DNA of 64,000 bases from an uncultured Gammaproteobacteria bacterium (GTDB lineage Bacteria > Pseudomonadota > Gammaproteobacteria > PS1 > Pseudothioglobaceae), in assembly GCA_902512305.1 (NCBI GenBank), contig CABXIU010000002.1, positions 1 to 64,000 on the forward strand. Direction: 5' to 3'. The notes under the pieces were generated by a model. It did not search any database and was not told the origin of the DNA. It worked only from the letters and a program-made list of their open reading frames with translations. Within the stretch, counting starts at the first letter, position 1. The number at the start of each line of letters is the position of its first letter. The position numbers were made by a program, and so were the translations under genes. Of the stretch, positions 1-9,014 are shown piece by piece.

Positions 1-70
1 TATTTATTAACATTTTTATTTTTATTTACAGATAAAATGCAAAAAATATATTATTAAAGGGGAAAATAAT

Positions 71-982
71 ATGACAAATCTTCAACCAACTCGAGAAGTA
101 TTCATTACTTGCGCTGTTACTGGTTCAGGTGATACAACTGGAAGATCTGACAAAGTTCCTATTACTCCACAACAAATAGCTGACTCTTGCATTGAGGCGG
201 CAAATGCAGGTGCAGCAATAGTTCACATTCACGTTCGTGATCCTAAAACAGGCGCTCCTGCCCGTAATCCTGCACTTTATAGTCAGGTAGTTGACATTAT
301 TAGAGAATCAAAAGTTGATATGGTTATCAACTTTACTGCTGGAATGGGTGGTGACCTAGTATTTGGCTCTTCTGAAAAACCACTCCCTCTTAACGAGAAT
401 GGGACTGACATGGTTGGAGCCACTGAACGCCTTGAGCATGTTCATAATATACTTCCAGAAATATGCACCATTGATTGCGGATCAATGAATTTTGGTCACG
501 GTGATTATGTAATGACTAACACGCCATCAGTATTGCGTGAAATGGCTAAACAAGTCCAGAAGCTTGGGGTTAGACCTGAAATAGAGTGCTTTGATACTGG
601 CCATTTACAGCTCGCGATCTGGCTGAAAAATGAAGGATTAATAGATGATCCAGTTATGATTCAATTATGTATGGGTATACCTTGGGGAGCTCCTGACGAT
701 ATGCATACATTACTTGCGATGACCTCCAGTATCCCTAAGGATTGGACTTTCTCAGCCTTCTCAATTAGCAGAAACCAACTTCCATATGTTGCAATGGCAG
801 TATTAGCCGGTGGAAATATTCGTGTTGGCCTAGAAGACAATATTTATCTCAAGCGAGGAGTCCTTGCCACAAATGGCGACCTAGTAAAAAAAGCGGTTCA
901 AACAGCTGAGGGCATGGGTTGTACTATTTTGGGACCGGATCAGGTTCGCAAAAATCTAAAACTTGAAAAACGCTGGGGATAG
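71..982 (+). CDS. Beta-keto acid cleavage enzyme (BKACE/DUF849), probable 3-dehydrocarnitine cleavage enzyme
   Basis: This 303-residue protein belongs to the BKACE (DUF849) family, zinc enzymes that condense a beta-keto acid with acetyl-CoA to give acetoacetate and a new CoA ester. The zinc-binding pair sits in the HIHVRD motif (His52, His54). It lies 2 bp before a carnitine dehydrogenase/thioesterase fusion. The likely reaction is therefore 3-dehydrocarnitine plus acetyl-CoA to betainyl-CoA plus acetoacetate, the CdhC role in pseudomonads. The family is certain from sequence; the substrate is inferred from the neighbour. An AAAGGGG ribosome binding site sits 8-9 bp before the ATG. A carnitine transporter or regulator, if linked, would lie outside the left edge. 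Confidence 0.88.
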   Translation: MTNLQPTREVFITCAVTGSGDTTGRSDKVPITPQQIADSCIEAANAGAAIVHIHVRDPKTGAPARNPALYSQVVDIIRESKVDMVINFTAGMGGDLVFGSSEKPLPLNENGTDMVGATERLEHVHNILPEICTIDCGSMNFGHGDYVMTNTPSVLREMAKQVQKLGVRPEIECFDTGHLQLAIWLKNEGLIDDPVMIQLCMGIPWGAPDDMHTLLAMTSSIPKDWTFSAFSISRNQLPYVAMAVLAGGNIRVGLEDNIYLKRGVLATNGDLVKKAVQTAEGMGCTILGPDQVRKNLKLEKRWG

Positions 983-984
983 CT

Positions 985-2463
985 ATGAGTCAGATACAGT
1001 CTGCAGGTGTAATTGGAGCGGGCGTTATTGGAAGTGGATGGATTGCTCGACTGCTGCTGAATGGTGTTGATGTTTACGTCTTTGACCCTTCAAAAGAAGC
1101 TCCTAAAAATGTTGCAGGAGTTATTCAAAATGCTGAAAGGGCCTATAAAAACTTACTCAAATCAAACCTCCCTAAAAAAGGCATACTTTCATTTTCAGCA
1201 TCAATTTCTGAAGTTGCAAAATCTTCAGAAATAATCATTGAGGCGGTTCCTGAAAGACTCACTGCAAAACAATCGGTTTATGATGAAATTGAATCAAATG
1301 CTGCAGATGATTTGATTATTACATCATCAACTTCAGGGATACTGCCTTCAGACTTGCAGTCAGAAATGAAACATCCAGAGAGACTCATTGTTGCTCACCC
1401 ATTTAATCCTGTCTATCTTTTACCGCTAGTAGAGATCGTTGGCGGAAAAGAAACATCTCAAGAAGTCATCAAAAAAGCTTGCAGTATTTTTACTCATGTC
1501 GGTATGTTTCCGCTCCATATTAAAAAAGAAATCCCTGCCTTTATTGCAGACAGACTTCTTGAATCAGTCTGGCGAGAGGCTTTATGGCTGGTTAATGATG
1601 ATGTCGCTACAACCGAAGAAATTGATGATGCTATTCGTTATGGTTTTGGACTTCGATGGGCGCAGATGGGGCTATTCGAAACCTATAGACTTGCCGGTGG
1701 TGAAGCTGGAATGCGTCATTTTATTTCTCAATTTGGCCCTTGCCTGGAGTGGCCTTGGACGCACTTGATGGATGTTCCTGATTTCACCGAAGAACTCATA
1801 GACAAGGTATCGAACCAATCAGATGACCAGTCTGGGCAATATAGTATTGATGAGTTAATGCAAAAGCGTGATGACAATTTAGTTGATTTTTTAAAGGTCC
1901 TTAAAGAGAATCGATGGGGCGCTGGAAATCTTTTAAAAGAATACGACCAAACGCTATCAAACTCACAAAAAAAACTAGAGTTTTCAGAACTGGATTTATC
2001 TCAACCTATTGATACTTATACCACTCATATCCCTAAAGAGTGGGCTGATTACAATGGCCATATGACTGAATCTCGTTACCTTGAATGTTTCTCAGAGGCG
2101 ACTACAGAATTAATGGAAATTATTGGTGCTGATGAAAAGTATATCGCTACCGTTGGATCGTACTTTACCGTTGAAACCCATATAAGGCATTTAGATGAGG
2201 TGTTAATCGGAGAAAGAATCTACTCCAAAACGCAAGTTATTTATGGTCAGAATAAAAAGCTTCATCTGTTTCACTGGCTCCATCATGATGATGGAAGGTT
2301 GCTCGCAACTGCTGAACATATGTTGATTCATGTCGACTTAAAAACGCGCGGTGCCAGTATGCCTAGTGATTTAGTAATGGATAGGACGGAGCGCATTTAT
2401 AGTGCGCACAAAAAACTTCCAGCCCCTGATGGATTAAGTCGCGCAGTAGGAGACAAGGTCTAG
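985..2463 (+). CDS. lcdH: Bifunctional L-carnitine dehydrogenase / betainyl-CoA thioesterase
   Basis: This 492-residue fusion has an NAD-binding 3-hydroxyacyl-CoA-dehydrogenase-like part (residues 1-320, GAGVIGSGW at 11-19). A hot-dog (4HBT) thioesterase domain follows from about 341, with the WADYNGHM active-site motif around Asp355. Single-domain carnitine dehydrogenases are about 320 residues; the longer form with a C-terminal thioesterase is known from rhizobial-type proteins. The first half oxidises L-carnitine to 3-dehydrocarnitine; the tail would hydrolyse the betainyl-CoA made by the preceding BKACE enzyme, releasing glycine betaine. The gene follows that ORF by 2 bp, so the two are surely cotranscribed. 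Its TAG stop overlaps the stop of the convergent methyltransferase gene. Confidence 0.9.
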   Translation: MSQIQSAGVIGAGVIGSGWIARLLLNGVDVYVFDPSKEAPKNVAGVIQNAERAYKNLLKSNLPKKGILSFSASISEVAKSSEIIIEAVPERLTAKQSVYDEIESNAADDLIITSSTSGILPSDLQSEMKHPERLIVAHPFNPVYLLPLVEIVGGKETSQEVIKKACSIFTHVGMFPLHIKKEIPAFIADRLLESVWREALWLVNDDVATTEEIDDAIRYGFGLRWAQMGLFETYRLAGGEAGMRHFISQFGPCLEWPWTHLMDVPDFTEELIDKVSNQSDDQSGQYSIDELMQKRDDNLVDFLKVLKENRWGAGNLLKEYDQTLSNSQKKLEFSELDLSQPIDTYTTHIPKEWADYNGHMTESRYLECFSEATTELMEIIGADEKYIATVGSYFTVETHIRHLDEVLIGERIYSKTQVIYGQNKKLHLFHWLHHDDGRLLATAEHMLIHVDLKTRGASMPSDLVMDRTERIYSAHKKLPAPDGLSRAVGDKV

Positions 2464-3995
2464 TACCATTCGTCTTTCATACTTTCTTTTTTCTTAGCCA
2501 TATAGTCAATCAATGCTTCATCAATTGACCCATCTAGAGGTGGCTCAACGTACTCCTTTAGCATCTGATTCCAACGCTCATAAGCTCTCTGCTCGGCGTC
2601 TTTTGAGCCATCTTCTACCCATTGCTCATAGGAGTTATTATCAGGAAGTTCTGCTCGATAATTAGCAGTCTCAAAGTTTTCTGCTGTGTGCTGAGTTCCT
2701 AAGAAGTTCTCTCCTGGAGAGTTTTCTTTAAAGGCACTACTCGCCAAGGAATTTTCATCAATTGTAAGACCCTCGAACATACGATGAAGCATGCCAAGTC
2801 GATCGCAATCAAGGATAAACTTTTCATAGCCAACAACTAGCCCTCCTTCTAGCCAGCCAGCAGCCTGATGCATAAAGTTTGCACCTGCCAGAATTGCTGG
2901 ATACATAGAATCGACAGACTCTTGCATAGCCTGGGCATCGGCTACCTTGGATGCGGTGTAATGACCTCCTGCTCTAAAAGGAAGGCCCACTCTTCTTGCC
3001 ATCTGACCAACCGCAAAGGTCGCTAGACTAGACTCAGCCGTTCCAAATGTTGGTGCTCCAGACTTCAAATCCATTGTAGTTAAAAAGTTACCATACACGG
3101 CACTTGATCCAGGCCTTACAAGTTGAGTCAATGCAACACCAACCAATGTTTCAGCATGAGCTTGAGCAATGGCTGCTGGCATTGTCACTGGTGACATCGC
3201 TCCCCCCAAGATAAATGGAGTTATCACTAAGCCCTGATTCGCTCTTGCATAGCCTTTGAGTGCATCAGTCATCGTTTTGTCATAGACTAGCGGGGAATTA
3301 ACATTGATGTTTCCCTGAATAACACAATTCTTATCTACAACATCATCACCAAAAACAATTCGTGCCATATTGATTGAATCTTCTACTCTATCTAGTGCAG
3401 TTACTGATCCCATAAAAGGTTTGTCAGAATACTTAATGTGGGAATAAACCATATCCAAATGGCGCTTGTTAACAGGAATATCTACCGGCTCGCAGTTGGT
3501 GCCGCTTGTATGATGAAGCCATGGAGTCATGTGAGTCAATTTAATTAAATTATTGAAATCTGTCATGTTTCCTTGCCTTCTACCGCCTTTAAGGTCATAC
3601 ACAAAAGGTGAGCCATAAGCAGGACCAAGTACCAATTTATTGCCTCCAAATATAGTTGATCTCTTTGGATTTCTTGCAATCATTTCAAACTCACTTGGAG
3701 CAGTCTTACAAAGGCTTTGAGCAAGACCTTTATCAAACTTTACAAGAGTTCCTTTAACCGTTGCGCCCGCTTCTTTAAATAAGTTTAAAGACTCTTCGTC
3801 ATCCCAAAATTCGAGACCAACCTCTTTAAGAATCCAGTCGACATGATCATCAATTTTTGACAGCTCTTCTTCACTGAGCATGTCATAGCACTTGATATTT
3901 CGAGTCAAATATCTTGGCGGATCAATCTGCTCTGATTTTTTTCGTTCTGCAATTTTTGCAGAACGACCCCCTTCACCTCTTCGACGACCTGACAT
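2460..3995 (-). CDS. Trimethylamine methyltransferase (MttB) family protein, no pyrrolysine codon
   Basis: This protein of about 511 residues belongs to the MttB/COG5598 family. These enzymes move a methyl group from a quaternary or tertiary amine to a corrinoid protein. The frame is open throughout, with no internal TAG, so it is the non-pyrrolysine branch that includes glycine-betaine (MtgB) and carnitine-type (MtcB) methyltransferases. A possible GTG six bases upstream is less likely than the ATG at 3995, which has a GAGG ribosome binding site five bases before it. It converges on the carnitine genes, and a betaine substrate would fit that neighbourhood. No corrinoid-binding or methyltransferase-activating protein is encoded in the window, so the acceptor is unknown. 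Family call firm, substrate inferred. Confidence 0.82.
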   Translation of the reverse strand: MSGRRRGEGGRSAKIAERKKSEQIDPPRYLTRNIKCYDMLSEEELSKIDDHVDWILKEVGLEFWDDEESLNLFKEAGATVKGTLVKFDKGLAQSLCKTAPSEFEMIARNPKRSTIFGGNKLVLGPAYGSPFVYDLKGGRRQGNMTDFNNLIKLTHMTPWLHHTSGTNCEPVDIPVNKRHLDMVYSHIKYSDKPFMGSVTALDRVEDSINMARIVFGDDVVDKNCVIQGNINVNSPLVYDKTMTDALKGYARANQGLVITPFILGGAMSPVTMPAAIAQAHAETLVGVALTQLVRPGSSAVYGNFLTTMDLKSGAPTFGTAESSLATFAVGQMARRVGLPFRAGGHYTASKVADAQAMQESVDSMYPAILAGANFMHQAAGWLEGGLVVGYEKFILDCDRLGMLHRMFEGLTIDENSLASSAFKENSPGENFLGTQHTAENFETANYRAELPDNNSYEQWVEDGSKDAEQRAYERWNQMLKEYVEPPLDGSIDEALIDYMAKKKESMKDEWY

Positions 3996-4135
3996 AAGCA
4001 CCTCAAAAAAAATACTAAACCCAACGCGTTTGTTGGAATCATTAGGTCAATGTTAATTCAAAAAAAAACTTAACTCAAGTCAAAAAAATAAATAGTTATT
4101 ATTGGTTTTTTTGTACCAGCTTAAAAAATAAATAA

Positions 4136-4141
4136 TATAAT
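4136..4141 (+). promoter_or_regulatory. Candidate -10 element for the cupin gene
   Basis: A perfect TATAAT lies 34 bp before the cupin start. The best -35 match (TTGTAC at 4111-4116) is spaced by 19 bp, longer than ideal, so the promoter call is tentative. The 4002-4175 spacer also holds an imperfect inverted repeat, CCAAC/GTTGG at 4021-4036, that could be an operator. Confidence 0.4.
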
Positions 4142-4175
4142 CAGATTTCTATGAAATAAATTAAGGGGTCAAAAA

Positions 4176-4523
4176 ATGAAAAAAATGAAACTTAAAGGCA
4201 ATATTACATCTGAGGCACTCCCTCTTTTTGAGGGCGATAATGCTTATCTAAAAGACTTTGCCACTTCAAATGATGAAAGTGCGCCAATTACTGCTGGTCT
4301 ATTTCGTTTAGAGAAGGGCGACTCAATTACTTACGACTACACCTATGAAGAAATGAAGCTTATCATTGATGGTGAGTTTCATATCAGCGATGGTTCTGGT
4401 GCAGAGATTACAGCAAAGAAAGGAGATTTAATCTATTTCCCCAAAGGTAGTGTAATCACCTTTAGAACTGACGACTTTGGTCTTGGCTATTTTGTCGGTC
4501 AAAGAGGCCAAGACGAGGCTTAA
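4176..4523 (+). CDS. Small cupin-domain protein (EutQ-like)
   Basis: This 115-residue single-domain cupin has the typical glycine-spaced beta-barrel pattern: LIIDGEFHI near 65-75, then KKGDLIYFPKGSVITF near 88-104. It resembles the C-terminal domain of EutQ and other stand-alone cupins. Only part of the histidine metal-binding set is evident, so enzymatic activity cannot be claimed. An AAGGGG ribosome binding site precedes the ATG. The gene is flanked by a methyltransferase on the other strand and a convergent SDR gene, whose stop it overlaps. Function unknown; a small-molecule sensor or isomerase for the adjacent amine metabolism is possible but not shown. Confidence 0.7.
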   Translation: MKKMKLKGNITSEALPLFEGDNAYLKDFATSNDESAPITAGLFRLEKGDSITYDYTYEEMKLIIDGEFHISDGSGAEITAKKGDLIYFPKGSVITFRTDDFGLGYFVGQRGQDEA

Positions 4524-5131
4524 AGGGACCTAGTTTGACAAAGCACCCTTCCACTTATTGGTGCAGAAATTGTTCTCCTGTAAGCTTCAATAATTCGTTT
4601 CTCTGAAGTGGGCTCGAACCCATCGAAGATCATTCCATAGTGCTCTACTGAGTTCTCAATAATGGATGGTGAAACAATATTAATTCTGAGCTGACCTGCA
4701 TACTCTGCGGCCAATGTTGAGACGCACATATTTAATGCGCCATTTGCAGCAGCTGCACATGAGCCAGCTAAAATTGGCTCATCCCCAATAATTCCACTAG
4801 TCAGAGTGATCGAGCCATTTTCAGTTAGGCAGGGGATTGCTGCTTTTACTAAATTTAGTTGGCTAATGCACTTATTAGATAGTCCTAAAGCAAAGTCCTC
4901 CATGGTCAATTCTTCAAATGTTTTGAAAGGAGCACGAACACCAGCACATGAAATTAAAGCGTCGAAGGATCCAATTGTTGCAAATGCATCCGATACGCTT
5001 TCAAAGTCTAAGGCATCAATTTTTAAATCAGGTCCAGAGCGCCCAGCACGAATGACCTCATAGTCTTTAAGTCCCCCAACTATAACCCTTCCAAGTCTCC
5101 CAGTTGCCCCAACTACAATAATTTTTTTCAT
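4520..5131 (-). CDS. Short-chain dehydrogenase/reductase-like protein lacking the YxxxK pair
   Basis: This 203-residue SDR-fold protein has a GATGRLG dinucleotide-binding loop (residues 8-14), a CAG motif (62-64) and the catalytic-type serine in LTSG (Ser112). Where Tyr-x-x-x-Lys is expected, it reads Cys125-AAA-Ala129 followed by Asn-Gly. The usual catalytic dyad is thus absent, as in a subset of short SDR proteins. At about 200 residues it is smaller than classical SDRs (about 250). An AAGGAG ribosome binding site sits before the ATG. Its substrate is unknown, and a reductase function should not be assumed. Confidence 0.72.
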   Translation of the reverse strand: MKKIIVVGATGRLGRVIVGGLKDYEVIRAGRSGPDLKIDALDFESVSDAFATIGSFDALISCAGVRAPFKTFEELTMEDFALGLSNKCISQLNLVKAAIPCLTENGSITLTSGIIGDEPILAGSCAAAANGALNMCVSTLAAEYAGQLRINIVSPSIIENSVEHYGMIFDGFEPTSEKRIIEAYRRTISAPISGRVLCQTRSL

Positions 5132-5170
5132 AAAAACTCCTTATTTAACTTTCTTAAAATTATGATATCA

Positions 5171-5752
5171 CTAAACAAGCAAATTACCAATACACCTTTT
5201 TACTTCTTCTTTTGTCACATCAGAGTCTAAGGCTTTTCCAATTCTGACATTGATTTCACGACGAAAACTGAATCTCTTATTTCGCTTAACGGATCTAGGT
5301 GCTTTTGAGAAAAAGCTTCCCCACATGTCATTCACAGCAAAAGGTACGACAACGACGCCTTCCTTGGACTGAGATAAAATTTTTTCAAAGCCTCGTTTCA
5401 GGTCACTTAGCTCTCCTGTGATTGAAACATGACCCTCAGGAAACAAACCAACAACACAATCATCATTTAATAAGTTAACAATATTTTGCATGGCATTTCT
5501 ACTACTCTCAGGCCTAATAGATACGGCACCAACCCCTCTTAGAATCCAATTAAAAACTGGCTTACTATAATAATCGTCATGAACAACAAATCTGATGGTT
5601 CTAGGTGTTGCCCACTGAATAAGGGCAAAATCAATATAGCTAATATGATTGCCTAGGAGTAAGACAGGGCCACTCTCTGGAATATTTTCAAGTCCGTGAA
5701 CTTTTAATCGATAACGCCACCCAAATAATAGGAGACCTGCTAATTGACGCAC
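5171..5752 (-). CDS. Lysophospholipid acyltransferase (PlsC/LPLAT family)
   Basis: This 193-residue acyltransferase has the H-x4-D motif (His36-Asp41, NHISYID) and the substrate-binding FPEG motif (104-107). The family transfers an acyl group from acyl-ACP or acyl-CoA to lysophospholipids at the inner membrane. It starts with GTG 2 bp after the stop of an LplT-like transporter gene. That pairing recalls the lplT-aas pair of enterobacteria, where lysolipids are flipped inward and reacylated. It is short for a 1-acylglycerol-3-phosphate acyltransferase (about 240) and could be a dedicated reacylation enzyme rather than the biosynthetic PlsC. Confidence 0.8.
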   Translation of the reverse strand: MRQLAGLLLFGWRYRLKVHGLENIPESGPVLLLGNHISYIDFALIQWATPRTIRFVVHDDYYSKPVFNWILRGVGAVSIRPESSRNAMQNIVNLLNDDCVVGLFPEGHVSITGELSDLKRGFEKILSQSKEGVVVVPFAVNDMWGSFFSKAPRSVKRNKRFSFRREINVRIGKALDSDVTKEEVKRCIGNLLV

Positions 5753-5754
5753 GA

Positions 5755-7053
5755 CTATAGAATAGTTTTAAGTTTTCTCAAAACAATACTAAAGCCTACG
5801 ACCGCAATAAACGCATTAAAGTAAAGTATAAATTCACTTCCAAAACTTAAGTTTGCAAGAAAAACTGTAAAAATCAAAAGACTTATCATAGCAATATTTT
5901 GAAGCCAGTTCTTTCCTGCCAGCATACTTCCTAGTCCGTCTTCAGGAGAGTTGGCTTGCATTAGTGCATTAAGAGGAACGATCATCATGCCGGCGCCAAC
6001 ACCAAATAATAAAATTATAGAAGTTACCAAAATAAGTGCTGTAGAGTTTGGAATAAAACTAAGGGTCGAGATTACAGGGACTAAAATCGCGCACACTGTA
6101 ATCATTATTGATCCCGTATAAATGTTGTTAATGCGTATTTTATTGAAACTTTTTCTTCCAGATAAAAACGCACCAATCATGATTCCAATAACTGATGAGG
6201 CAAGCATTGCATTGACGACGAGTGGGCTTTCAACACCAAAATTGACCTTGGCATGAGCTGGAATCACGGCTACCAAGTTTTGCGACATACCCCAAAAAAT
6301 AGCTGTACCCAAAATAGAATACCAAACTATTGCATTCGCTCTCATGGCTTTAAAGTTTTTCGATAAATAATGAAAAGAGATTAACTTTCCGATAGAAAGC
6401 TTTACTTCACTTAACTTAGCTGGGTAAAAACGAGTCCCAAGAGTTGCCAGGAATTCTATCGATGATAGACCGACTAAAACCCATCCAACTGGAGCTATTT
6501 TCATTAGAATCTCCTCAGGGGTTGTAACCTGCATTGTTCCTAAATAGGCTTCAAATAAATATGAGAAAAAAACAGTTCCTAATAGAATCGCAATTAATAC
6601 TACCGAAGAGTGGTAAGCATTGCCTTTACTTAAACCGGCTTTACTCAGGCACTCCTTAATGTAACCCATTTTTGCGGGAGAATATATTGCACTTTGAGTG
6701 GCAAGTAGTAGCGTGAAACCAAATGCAGTTTTATATAAACCATTGTAGTAACAGTAGGTAATTGCCAAGGTAATCAAGACTGCTGAAAAGGCACTAAAAC
6801 GCATCACACTGGTCTTAGCAAACTTATCAGAAAGGTAACCGGACATAGTAAAGAGCAGGATAAATGGCACCAGAATCATAGCGTTTACAATAGCAGTCAA
6901 AATTATTTGCTGTTGCTCACCATAGATCATAAAGATGGTATTCTGAATAATGATCTTGTGACCCAAGTCCACAAATGCATTAAGAAATACAGCGACTAAG
7001 TAAATTGAAAATACTAAGGAACGCTCTCTGCTAATCGGTTGACTTTCTTCCAT
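5755..7053 (-). CDS. MFS transporter, LplT-like (candidate lysophospholipid flippase)
   Basis: This 432-residue polytopic protein has about twelve hydrophobic segments and the MFS loop motif GYLSDKF (around residue 72). The QSAIYSPAKMGYIKE stretch near residue 120 resembles the corresponding region of LplT and of the MFS half of fused acyltransferase proteins. The following gene is an acyltransferase only 2 bp away, supporting lysophospholipid uptake and reacylation as the joint role. The specific substrate is inferred from context; the MFS assignment is direct. A GAAGGG ribosome binding site lies just before the ATG. Confidence 0.78.
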   Translation of the reverse strand: MEESQPISRERSLVFSIYLVAVFLNAFVDLGHKIIIQNTIFMIYGEQQQIILTAIVNAMILVPFILLFTMSGYLSDKFAKTSVMRFSAFSAVLITLAITYCYYNGLYKTAFGFTLLLATQSAIYSPAKMGYIKECLSKAGLSKGNAYHSSVVLIAILLGTVFFSYLFEAYLGTMQVTTPEEILMKIAPVGWVLVGLSSIEFLATLGTRFYPAKLSEVKLSIGKLISFHYLSKNFKAMRANAIVWYSILGTAIFWGMSQNLVAVIPAHAKVNFGVESPLVVNAMLASSVIGIMIGAFLSGRKSFNKIRINNIYTGSIMITVCAILVPVISTLSFIPNSTALILVTSIILLFGVGAGMMIVPLNALMQANSPEDGLGSMLAGKNWLQNIAMISLLIFTVFLANLSFGSEFILYFNAFIAVVGFSIVLRKLKTIL

Positions 7054-7128
7054 ACCCTTCCAAACTAAATACTAAAGTAAATAGTATAAGAGAATTAGCG
7101 TCGAGTGATTGCTAAATATTAGATTTAA

Positions 7129-8331
7129 CTAAAACTCTATACCTTCAATATCAGCAATCGTCTGCATATCTTTATCGCCTCTACCTGAAAGGTTAATAAT
7201 AATAGTTTTATCACTAGACCACTCTTTGGCTAATTTAGCTGCATAGGCAACAGCATGAGCAGACTCAAGCGCAGGCATGATTCCTTCAATTTTTGTTAGC
7301 AAATGGAATGCCTCAAGCGCCTCCTTGTCAGTTACTGATGTATACTCAGCTCTGCCAATATCTTTGAGGTAGGCATGTTCTGGACCCACACCTGGATAAT
7401 CAAGTCCAGCAGAAATTGAGTGGCCCTCAATAATTTGACCATTCTCATCTTCCATTAGGTAGGTTCTGTTGCCATGCAATACGCCCACACTTCCCGCACA
7501 AAGAGGTGCAGCATGTGCATCTGGCCCTTTTTCAATACCATGTCCAGCTGCCTCAACACCAATGATTTGGACAGAAGAGTCCTCAATAAATGGGTGAAAC
7601 AGTCCAATCGCGTTAGAACCTCCACCTACACATGCGATAACTGCATCTGGAAGACCACCAACCTGCTCATCAAACTGCTCTTTCGCCTCCTTGCCAATAA
7701 CACTTTGAAAGTCTCTAACCATCATAGGGTATGGGTGAGGCCCAGCCACTGTTCCAATAATATAGTAGGTATCATCAATATTGGTTACCCAGTCTCGCAT
7801 TGCTTCATTTAGCGCATCCTTTAGTGTTCTAGATCCAGAAGATACAGGTACAACTGATGCACCAAGTAGCTTCATGCGATAGACATTTTGCGCTTGTCTA
7901 GCAACATCTACTTCTCCCATATATACGATACATTCAAGACCTAATCTTGCAGCAATTGTAGCTGATGCGACGCCATGCTGACCTGCTCCTGTTTCTGCAA
8001 TAATTCTAGTTTTACCCATTCTTTGAGCAAGAAGTGCTTGACCAATTGTGTTATTAATTTTATGGGCACCTGTATGATTCAAATCTTCGCGCTTCAAATA
8101 GACCTGTGCACCACCAAAGTGTTCGCTTAGGTTTTTAGCATGGTAGAGAGGACTCTTGCGACCAACATAATGCTTGAGATCATCCTCAAACTCCTTAAGG
8201 AAGTCTGGATCATCTTTATATTTTTCATAGGCTTCATTTAACTCTGTTACAGCGGCCATAAGGGTTTCTGCAACAAAGATGCCGCCGTATTGATCAAAAT
8301 GGCCTTTTTCGTCAGGAAGGTTATAGCTCAT
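7129..8331 (-). CDS. trpB: Tryptophan synthase beta chain
   Basis: The 400-residue protein matches TrpB throughout. The PLP lysine is Lys91 in [10 protein letters not shown] and the phosphate-binding loop is GGGSNA near 237. It makes tryptophan from indole and serine in complex with TrpA. The start codon overlaps the trpF stop by four bases (ATGA), indicating translational coupling. No trpA follows: the next gene downstream is the LplT-like transporter. The alpha subunit must therefore be encoded outside this window. Confidence 0.98.
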   Translation of the reverse strand: MSYNLPDEKGHFDQYGGIFVAETLMAAVTELNEAYEKYKDDPDFLKEFEDDLKHYVGRKSPLYHAKNLSEHFGGAQVYLKREDLNHTGAHKINNTIGQALLAQRMGKTRIIAETGAGQHGVASATIAARLGLECIVYMGEVDVARQAQNVYRMKLLGASVVPVSSGSRTLKDALNEAMRDWVTNIDDTYYIIGTVAGPHPYPMMVRDFQSVIGKEAKEQFDEQVGGLPDAVIACVGGGSNAIGLFHPFIEDSSVQIIGVEAAGHGIEKGPDAHAAPLCAGSVGVLHGNRTYLMEDENGQIIEGHSISAGLDYPGVGPEHAYLKDIGRAEYTSVTDKEALEAFHLLTKIEGIMPALESAHAVAYAAKLAKEWSSDKTIIINLSGRGDKDMQTIADIEGIEF

Positions 8332-8939
8332 GAAATAGTGTTTCTTATAAAAGCTATTATTTTATCAATATCCTTAACTCCTGGTGCACTTTCCACACCG
8401 CTGGAAGCATCTACAGCATATGGGTTTACTTGTTTAATAGCCATAGATACGTTTTCTTCATTTAGACCGCCAGCAAGTATGATTGGCAAAGATATATCTA
8501 CACAAGCTAAAGACCAATCAAAGGCCTCACCAGTACCGCCATAAGTTGAAGGGTTGTATGAGTCAAGAAGAATTGCACTCGCACTTGAAAATTGTTCAGC
8601 CACTTGAACAACATTAGTCTCTGGTTTTACGCGCAAGGATTTAATAAAAGGCATCTGGTACTGCGTACAATCAAGAACACCCTCATCGCCATGGAATTGA
8701 AGAGTATCCAAAGGAACCTCACAAAGAACCTCGTCAACAAAGATTGGGCTGGCATTCACAAATAGTCCCACCCTATTGACAAAGGGAGGAAGCGCTTCAA
8801 TTATCTCTTGAGCTCTATGAACATCTACATTTCTTGGGGACTTATCATAAAAAACGAGGCCAATAGCATCTGCGCCTGCCATCGCGGCATCTCTTGCAAT
8901 ATCAGCTTCTGTCAATCCACATATCTTAACTTTTGTCAT
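8328..8939 (-). CDS. trpF: Phosphoribosylanthranilate isomerase
   Basis: TrpF catalyses the Amadori rearrangement of phosphoribosylanthranilate in tryptophan synthesis. The protein is about 203 residues, with the N-terminal KICGLT motif carrying the catalytic Cys (Cys7) and the [18 protein letters not shown] region carrying the catalytic Asp. The frame extends two codons upstream to a TTG, but ATG at 8939 gives the family's usual MTKVKICG start and is chosen here. It is translationally coupled to trpB. Confidence 0.97.
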   Translation of the reverse strand: MTKVKICGLTEADIARDAAMAGADAIGLVFYDKSPRNVDVHRAQEIIEALPPFVNRVGLFVNASPIFVDEVLCEVPLDTLQFHGDEGVLDCTQYQMPFIKSLRVKPETNVVQVAEQFSSASAILLDSYNPSTYGGTGEAFDWSLACVDISLPIILAGGLNEENVSMAIKQVNPYAVDASSGVESAPGVKDIDKIIAFIRNTIS

Positions 8940-8975
8940 TAGCAACTATGATTTATTTGATATGTAGATTTTCTC

Positions 8976-8992
8976 ATAGCCTTGCAGGCTAT
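8976..8992. other. Inverted repeat between topA and trpF
   Basis: ATAGCC and GGCTAT form a 6-bp stem around a 5-base loop in the 75-bp spacer between the topA stop and trpF start. Neither strand has a T-run after it, so it is not a convincing intrinsic terminator; it could be a weak attenuator or an operator. Confidence 0.35.
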
Positions 8993-9014
8993 TGAGTACA
9001 ATTAAGCCGAGATC

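Noticed and set aside
2460-3995. Pyrrolysine-containing MttB
   Set aside because: The frame is continuous with no internal TAG codon, so it belongs to the non-pyrrolysine branch.
8976-8992. Intrinsic terminator of topA or trp genes
   Set aside because: The 6-bp stem has no T-run on either strand.
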